Part shown: piece after piece, positions 44,303 through 49,230 of the stretch
Position numbering within the stretch: position 1 is the first letter of the stretch
How the letters are laid out: every line of letters starts with the position of its first letter
Source: a virus
Length of the DNA: 49,230 nt
Direction: 5' to 3' (one strand)
Virus record (IMG/VR): IMGVR_UViG_3300034418_011267
Location: 1-49,230 of that record
The notes under the pieces: model-generated
Databases searched by the model: none
What the model saw: only the letters and a program-made list of their open reading frames with translations
What the model was told of the DNA's origin: nothing
Translations under genes and position numbers: made by a program

Positions 44303-46591
44303 ATGGCAGACGCTAAAGCCCGGCTTCAAGAAATCATTAATGCATATCTGGATAAAGACAGCGATATCGTTGTTGATACGGGCATTGTTGCGTCCCATAT
44401 TGCTCAGATGAAACTCTTTGGCATTCGTCAAGGAGTTGAATTTTTTCCGTCACAAGATAACTTCGGTGCACAACGCAAGGACTTTCTTGACCGTGTGTTG
44501 AAGTACAACAAGATGGATACACGTCTGGATTCCATCTGGGAATACTTTTTGTGTGATGGTAAAGGACTGTTTTATATCCGACCTACACAACAAAATTATC
44601 GCCTTTACTACTTTCGTGAGCATGAATATCGCACCTATTACAACGTTGATGGCGAGCTTGATGAAGTTGTAATCATCTACAGCTATAAAATACGCCGAGC
44701 CAACGGTTTTGGTGATCAGTTAACAACGACGAATTTAACCGGCAATCAAAGCACATATAGCCCCGGAGCAAAACGTTATATTCGACTGTCAATTAAAGCA
44801 AGGGAAATCGAAGAAACTCACTCCGATAGTGAAATTTCTTTTGAAATGCCCAACTACGCAATGCCTGGGCAAACAAAACAATTTAAAAACAGTTTAGGTT
44901 TTATTCCCTGCGTTGAGATTTTTAACAATCCCCAAGGCTTCTCGTTTGAAGGCGTTGGTGAATTCGATGCAATGGCGAATCATATTTGCACGCATGATGA
45001 ATTAATGCGCACCATGCGCAAAAACATTACATTCTTTGGCAATCCGACTCTTCTTTCTTCCAGGCCAAAGACCGATCTTATGGAGTCGGGTGGTGACTCA
45101 GTTGTTCAGCGTCCATCTATTGCAGCGAATTCTGGTTTCACAAGTCCTTCTACATTAAGCCGTTCGATGTTTAAGGCTGATCCAGTCAGTCGTAGCATTG
45201 ATGGTCAGATACGGGTTCCACGCGTTATCGCAAACCTGGAGCCTAACGACCGCGTTGGTTACATTGTTCCAGATGCAATCACTGGTGACCAAAACGCATT
45301 TGCACGTCAGTATCGAGAAGAAATTCGCACAGCTCTTGGTGGTGTTGATGAGCTTTCCATCTCTGCTGGCGTAACTGCAACTGAGTACAAATCACTATTT
45401 GGACGTGTGGCAGCTACATCCAAGAAAAAAGCAAATGCTATTTACACCCATGGCATTTGTCGTTGTCTTGAGTTAATCATTTACCAAGAAGAGCAGTTAT
45501 TTAAGACAACACTTGCTTCTGCTGCCAAATTAGAAAAACCCCTGGATCTTGGCCCTAATGCTTCACCGGAAGAAGAAGCTGCTTATGAAGGAGCAATGAA
45601 GCAATACAACGATCAACTAAAAGAACTTATGATGGCCTGTGTGGAAACACAGCAAATTCCACCTAGTGTCATTGGTTTAATTCCAGATGGCGATGTAACA
45701 GTGTTATGGCGTTGGATGGGTCCTGTTTATGAGGATTCAACTCAAGATATCCTTAACAACTCCATTGTTGTCCGAAATTTACAGGAATTAGGTGTTGATA
45801 GCATTGAAGCATTGAAATACCTCTTCCCGTCCAAGACGGATGAGGAACGAGCCGAGATGTTATCTGGGTTCCCTTTCAGGATGGTAAACGAATTACAGGG
45901 TGCTTACTCTGCGTTTGCCAAGTTAGTGGGGGGCATGATGCAGACTCCCCACCCGCAAGCACCGGATCTTCCGATGGCTGCGGACCCAAGATTGGATTTA
46001 ACGCCATATCTGTATCGAACTTTAGAAGCTCTACAAAAGGAGATGAGTTATGCAGGACGCTACCGTCCAATCGATCCCACAGACGAGCCAAGTCCCGGCA
46101 GCGGTGGCTCCAAGCAGCTACGTGGCTCCAGCTCCGACCAATTACCAGGCGGCGCCGAGCCAAGCTCCAGTGGCGTATCAGGTGGGTACCAGTTACCCCC
46201 AGGCAGTTCCGCAGGCGGCCCCCAGTTACCAATCAGCCCCTACGCAGTACGCCCCCCAATCCCAATCGGAGGCCAGCAGCAATCCATGGGAATCGGCGTT
46301 CAACAAGGTGGTGAACCTTCTGAGCGCACCAGTTCAATCCCCGTTCCAGGGTCAACCGTCAGCTCCGACTCCACAGTACGCACCAGCGAACTACGGCCAG
46401 CAACTCAGCAGCCCAGCTACGCAACAATCGGCGACGCAGACCTGGTCACCCAACCAGGCTTACTCGCCCAGCTCTTCCCAAACCTCCTCGATTCAATCCT
46501 TGGAGGACGTGGCCAATCTCCTGGAGTGGAGCCCGGAAACCCGCCACGTGGTAAACGCGTACGGGGTCGAAGCACCCGCAATTCTAAATAA
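44303..46591 (+). CDS. Portal protein
   Basis: 762 residues. The portal-like region covers about residues 1-580: the SLFGRVAATSKKKANAIYTH region and the upstream MRKNITFFGNPTLLSSRPK resemble podovirus-type portals (recall). It forms the DNA entry ring and binds terminase and head. From about codon 583 the frame continues for 180 codons of Ser/Gly/Pro-rich sequence that shares its DNA with the start of the scaffold-like gene. The functional portal may end before that tail. Confidence 0.8.
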   Translation: MADAKARLQEIINAYLDKDSDIVVDTGIVASHIAQMKLFGIRQGVEFFPSQDNFGAQRKDFLDRVLKYNKMDTRLDSIWEYFLCDGKGLFYIRPTQQNYRLYYFREHEYRTYYNVDGELDEVVIIYSYKIRRANGFGDQLTTTNLTGNQSTYSPGAKRYIRLSIKAREIEETHSDSEISFEMPNYAMPGQTKQFKNSLGFIPCVEIFNNPQGFSFEGVGEFDAMANHICTHDELMRTMRKNITFFGNPTLLSSRPKTDLMESGGDSVVQRPSIAANSGFTSPSTLSRSMFKADPVSRSIDGQIRVPRVIANLEPNDRVGYIVPDAITGDQNAFARQYREEIRTALGGVDELSISAGVTATEYKSLFGRVAATSKKKANAIYTHGICRCLELIIYQEEQLFKTTLASAAKLEKPLDLGPNASPEEEAAYEGAMKQYNDQLKELMMACVETQQIPPSVIGLIPDGDVTVLWRWMGPVYEDSTQDILNNSIVVRNLQELGVDSIEALKYLFPSKTDEERAEMLSGFPFRMVNELQGAYSAFAKLVGGMMQTPHPQAPDLPMAADPRLDLTPYLYRTLEALQKEMSYAGRYRPIDPTDEPSPGSGGSKQLRGSSSDQLPGGAEPSSSGVSGGYQLPPGSSAGGPQLPISPYAVRPPIPIGGQQQSMGIGVQQGGEPSERTSSIPVPGSTVSSDSTVRTSELRPATQQPSYATIGDADLVTQPGLLAQLFPNLLDSILGGRGQSPGVEPGNPPRGKRVRGRSTRNSK

Positions 46592-47015
46592 TTATGCTCT
46601 CCAGCTGGAAAGCATGCTGGATAGCGCCGTTGCTTGGGGCACCAAAGCCCAAGAAACGCTCGGCCGTTATGCAACGTTTGCAACCAACGAGCATCAAGAA
46701 AATCTGGCTTACAACGAAATTCTGACCAATCCTGATGTGCTCAGCGATTACACGCTGAAGTTCTTTGGTCCAGAAGGTCCGTACCCCGTGTACGAAAGCG
46801 AAGATCAACTTGAGACACGTGGTTATCCCACAGCTCCTGTTCAAGCTGCACTTGGTCAGTTCCCTGCTCCTCCTGCTGCAGCAGCTCCCCAGCAACCTGA
46901 AAACTTCTGGGGGACCTTTAAGCAGCAAATGGACATGGATCCCAGTAATGCCTGGCGCCTCCTGAACCAAGCTCAGCCTCAAGTTGTTGCAAACAAACTC
47001 TTTGTGATGGAGTGA
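46050..47015 (+). CDS. Scaffold-like protein
   Basis: 321 residues starting at ATG 46050, with AAAAGGAGATGAGTT immediately upstream, a clear ribosome site. The first 130 residues are Gln/Pro/Ala-rich and disordered. A helical domain follows (VAWGTKAQETLGRYATFAT, then PDVLSDYTLKFFGPEGPYPV), and the C-terminus is helical and acidic. Position between portal and capsid genes fits a scaffolding protein. It overlaps the portal frame by 542 nt. Confidence 0.75.
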   Translation: MQDATVQSIPQTSQVPAAVAPSSYVAPAPTNYQAAPSQAPVAYQVGTSYPQAVPQAAPSYQSAPTQYAPQSQSEASSNPWESAFNKVVNLLSAPVQSPFQGQPSAPTPQYAPANYGQQLSSPATQQSATQTWSPNQAYSPSSSQTSSIQSLEDVANLLEWSPETRHVVNAYGVEAPAILNNYALQLESMLDSAVAWGTKAQETLGRYATFATNEHQENLAYNEILTNPDVLSDYTLKFFGPEGPYPVYESEDQLETRGYPTAPVQAALGQFPAPPAAAAPQQPENFWGTFKQQMDMDPSNAWRLLNQAQPQVVANKLFVME

Positions 47016-47019
47016 GGCC

Positions 47020-47505
47020 ATGCGTGGCGCTCTTAAATACGGTGTACCCATCGCTGCCGGTTTAGGCGTTGGTGGGTATGCCCTTTCTCAAGGTGAAGAT
47101 CCAGGATCTGCCGCACTTGCTGCTGGTGCCGGTTTACTTGGCGGCGCCGCAGGTTTATTGGGAGCACGTGGTCTTGCTGGAAAATATATGCCAGAAGACG
47201 TGCAAAATAAGCTCCTTAATGCTGCGGTAAAAAATCGAGAAGGTGGCATGCGGCAAGCTGCTCTTTTACAAGCTGCAGAAGCAGCGGGTAAAGTAAACCC
47301 TCGTTCTTTAGGCAAAGCTGCCGCTGCAGGTCTTGTTCCCGCCGCTGCTCTTACCGCTGGTCTCGGTGGTGTGGCACTTGGAGCGATTCCTGGTTCTATG
47401 GGTGTTCCAGGTTTTGTTCAAGGTGGAGCAGTTGACCCTGAATCTTACGGTTCTAGTAACTCTACCGGCGCTCTATACAAGACGCCGACAATGCAGTATG
47501 TGTAA
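47020..47505 (+). CDS. Ala/Gly-rich membrane-type virion protein
   Basis: 161 residues. Hydrophobic segments VPIAAGLGVGGYALSQG, AALAAGAGLLGGAAGLLGA and ALTAGLGGVALGAIPGSMGV. Similar in style to the proteins at 35643-38079. Lies between scaffold and capsid; role unknown. Confidence 0.6.
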   Translation: MRGALKYGVPIAAGLGVGGYALSQGEDPGSAALAAGAGLLGGAAGLLGARGLAGKYMPEDVQNKLLNAAVKNREGGMRQAALLQAAEAAGKVNPRSLGKAAAAGLVPAAALTAGLGGVALGAIPGSMGVPGFVQGGAVDPESYGSSNSTGALYKTPTMQYV

Positions 47506-47521
47506 CTTTTAAGTTCACCGT

Positions 47522-47535
47522 CTGCTAAAATTTTT
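47522..47535 (+). promoter_or_regulatory. Candidate late promoter before the capsid gene
   Basis: CTGCTAAAATTTTT, 70-83 bases upstream of the candidate capsid start. A palindrome GACACATGTGTC lies just after (about 47555-47566). Confidence 0.4.
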
Positions 47536-47603
47536 GTTAGATAAGACACATGTGTCTTTATCTTTCACCCGATAAAAACACTGACACTGGAGGATAAACC
47601 AAG

Positions 47604-47618
47604 GTGTTTATTGATAGC
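47604..47618 (+). CDS. Candidate capsid exon 1 (start only)
   Basis: GGAGG at about 47589-47593 precedes GTG at 47604, which reads MFIDS before a TAG. This is the expected place for the capsid start. The intron-side boundary and about 20 residues that I would expect between this and exon 2 are not found, so this assignment is tentative. Confidence 0.35.
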
Positions 47619-48196
47619 TAGTTCAGATCCTGGTAGGTATGACCTTTCAAGATTTGGTAAATAGCTCCGTGATTGCAATCAAACTTTTCGGCAATCTTTC
47701 GATACGACAGACCAGCCTCTTTTAAAGCTTTGATTTGAATCACGTCATCCGAAGAAAACTTCCTTAAAGACTTCTTCGGTTTTCCTTTACTGGCAAAACC
47801 ATTGTTCTTGTAACAACCCGTTGCCCAGGCCCTTGTTAAATTTTCTTGTTTGGTAACGATCTCAAGATTTTCAAGTCGATTATTTCTCTTGTCATTATCT
47901 TTGTGATCAACTTGCAGGGAAAAGTTACTGGTTCCATGAGAACGCAGATCTAATCCCAAAAAAGCAACAGCCATCAAGACATGAAGATGAAAACGTTTTC
48001 TCTTTCCATTAACAAGAACTGAAATACGGTCATAAACACTGGTGGAACGAATAAGGATCTCTTGAAAATATTCTTGATTATCGGGATCAAGTCGTTTTTC
48101 AAAAGCTTTTCCCTCTTCCGTTAAGTAAAGATTACCAAATCCAGGAACAAGCTTTGGTTCCATGTTGTTCATAAACAAGTTTCCAAAGCATAACAT
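47618..48196 (-). CDS. HNH endonuclease antisense to the capsid intron
   Basis: 192 residues. HNH_3-type core (LQVDHKDNDKRNNRLENLEI) plus C-terminal helix-turn-helix (YRKIAEKFDCNHGAIYQILK), as in I-HmuI-like homing nucleases. It is encoded on the strand opposite to the capsid gene, between the likely exon 1 and the recognised intron core. Downstream starts at MNNMEPK are possible. Antisense placement is unusual for an intron-borne homing gene. Confidence 0.75.
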   Translation of the reverse strand: MLCFGNLFMNNMEPKLVPGFGNLYLTEEGKAFEKRLDPDNQEYFQEILIRSTSVYDRISVLVNGKRKRFHLHVLMAVAFLGLDLRSHGTSNFSLQVDHKDNDKRNNRLENLEIVTKQENLTRAWATGCYKNNGFASKGKPKKSLRKFSSDDVIQIKALKEAGLSYRKIAEKFDCNHGAIYQILKGHTYQDLN

Positions 48197-48436
48197 ACCT
48201 CAACTGAACGCTCAACGTTGTCACCCCACCGAGCAATCGATGGGTGCAAACCGGATGAATTCAGGGAAGCCCTAACGTAAAGACGAGGGTAATCCTGAGC
48301 CAAGCCAATCAAGCGTGGTTGGAAGGTGCAGAGACTACTGGGTGTAACACGACCTTGTTACGTAATACCAGATTTAGCGTCCGGCATCCCACAGGGATGA
48401 AGAGATAGTCCACCCCTCTAAGAGACTAGAGACCAG
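48197..48436 (+). ncRNA. Group I intron core in the capsid gene
   Basis: GATGAATTCAGGGAAGCCC, AATCCTGAGCCAAGCC, GGTGCAGAGACTA and GAAGAGATAGTCCACCCC are the P3/P4/P6/P7 landmarks of a phage group I intron. TTCAGG pairs with CCTGA. It self-splices from the capsid mRNA. The 3' splice site should lie near 48430-48437. The 5' splice site is uncertain because the HNH gene occupies the space to the left. Confidence 0.75.
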
Positions 48437-49230
48437 GAGAACGATTTTCCAAAAATCTTAGGTGCGGAACTTTATCGTCCCCACCCTGCTTACATTGCCG
48501 AGATGGCCGTCGAGCCAGTGGTCGTTCATGACTTCACTCGTCAGCCTGGCCAAACAGTTCAGTTAGACCGCTATAAGTTCTGGGGGACCCCTGGCACCAA
48601 GGACAGCCGTGAGCGTATTGCCGATCAAACAATCGGTACCGCCAACAGCCGTAACATCACAAAGGAAAAGGTGTTGGTGGTGCTTAAAGAGTACACCGGC
48701 CCTGCTGATCCGGGTGATCCGACCCAGCCTAGCACCTTTAAGATTGCCCGCGAGACCCTGATCACGGCTCAGCGCCTGCTCTTGGACTCTGGCAACCTTA
48801 ATATGTTCCACCAGTCGATCGGTAGCCTGACGCTGCTCGACGACTATCGCCGTTGGCGCGACCGGGTGTTCCTTGACGAACTCTCGAAAGCCGAAGCCAA
48901 TGGTGCCGCTTCCACCACCCAAGGTGGTTACTACTTTGCTGGTGGTAAGACCAAGGATTCTTCCGGTCGTATTAAGTACGAAACCGCTGAGTACACTGCC
49001 GAAGTTCAGCAGTTCCAGGTTCGCACTGACCTGCTGACCATTGTTAAGGACCTGCGTAAGCGCAACGTCCCGACATTCGCCGATGGTCTGTATCGCTGCA
49101 TCTGCGATCCTACCTTCATGATGCACCTGCGTCGTGACCCAGACTTCCGCGAGATCGCTCGTTACGCTGGTAATCCTGGTCAAGGCATGTACATGGGCAA
49201 CCCCATGATGCCTAACAACGCCAGCTTCTA
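48437..49230 (+). CDS. Major capsid protein, exon 2 (cut by window end)
   Basis: A frame open from the end of the intron to the window end. ENDFPKILGAELYRPHPAYI, DFTRQPGQTVQLDRYKFWG, RCICDPTFMMHLRRDPDF: this is the pattern of cyanophage major capsid proteins (recall). Codon use shifts to C/G-ending codons compared with the genes before it, typical for the most expressed phage gene. The C-terminus lies outside the window. Confidence 0.8.

Noticed and set aside
32007-47505. - strand frames inside the rightward structural cluster
   Set aside because: They are antisense shadows of well-supported + strand genes and have no starts, leaders or recognisable domains.
1-49230. CRISPR array, insertion sequence, transposase, integrase or attachment site
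   Set aside because: No spaced direct repeats, transposase or recombinase motifs were seen; nothing points to a temperate life style in this window.

Overview
This window is part of the genome of a tailed double-stranded DNA phage, most likely a cyanophage. Evidence seen directly: a terminase large subunit, a portal, a scaffold-like protein and a major capsid protein (broken by a group I intron) lie on the + strand at the right end. A T7-type family A DNA polymerase, a two-OB-fold SSB, ThyX and Gp157/gp88-type proteins lie on the - strand. Several small proteins (for example at 1151, 2135, 3223, 5536, 41681, 43440 and 43730) look like families I know from cyanophages. That host assignment is recall, not a search. 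The genome continues past both ends: the first methyltransferase and the capsid gene are both cut.

Layout. 1-3.2 kb (+): two SAM-dependent methyltransferases, small genes, a homing-type HNH nuclease, then a hairpin-rich stretch without convincing genes that ends in tRNA-Pro(UGG) and tRNA-Thr(UGU). 3.2-9.5 kb: mixed strands, with two more HNH/endonuclease VII genes, a Dps-like ferritin with a complete ferroxidase site, a large virion-type protein, and a + strand protein-kinase-like gene. 9.6-31.4 kb (-): a long leftward module of about 50 mostly short, often overlapping genes. It holds Gp157, a HicA-like protein, a SWIM zinc-finger protein, SSB, DNA polymerase, gp88-like, ThyX with an adjacent endonuclease VII gene, a PcfJ-like protein, tRNA-Leu(UAA) and many small unknown or membrane peptides. 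31.4-32.0 kb: the divergence region between the leftward module and the rightward structural module. 32-49.2 kb (+): virion proteins, terminase, portal, scaffold and capsid.

The most unusual feature is regulatory RNA in the leftward module. At least eleven intergenic hairpins have different but perfectly or nearly perfectly paired stems and related loops (core TGACGTTAAAC, or CATCCGYAA). They sit in the leaders of - strand genes such as SSB, gp88-like and PcfJ-like. A second family of four elements carries a strand that can pair with either of two flanking copies of its complement, just after a stop codon, at 29.2-30.35 kb. Starts in this module mostly follow CA-rich leaders (CAACTCAACTCAAC-like) rather than Shine-Dalgarno sites. 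The rightward genes instead share an AT-rich TAAAATWAA-type motif upstream, a candidate late promoter.

How the parts fit together (inference): the leftward module takes over replication and nucleotide supply early. The rightward module builds the capsid and packages DNA later. Methyltransferases, kinase and Dps are accessory functions. At least five HNH-type nucleases, one in the capsid-gene intron and one next to ThyX, mark repeated invasion by homing elements.
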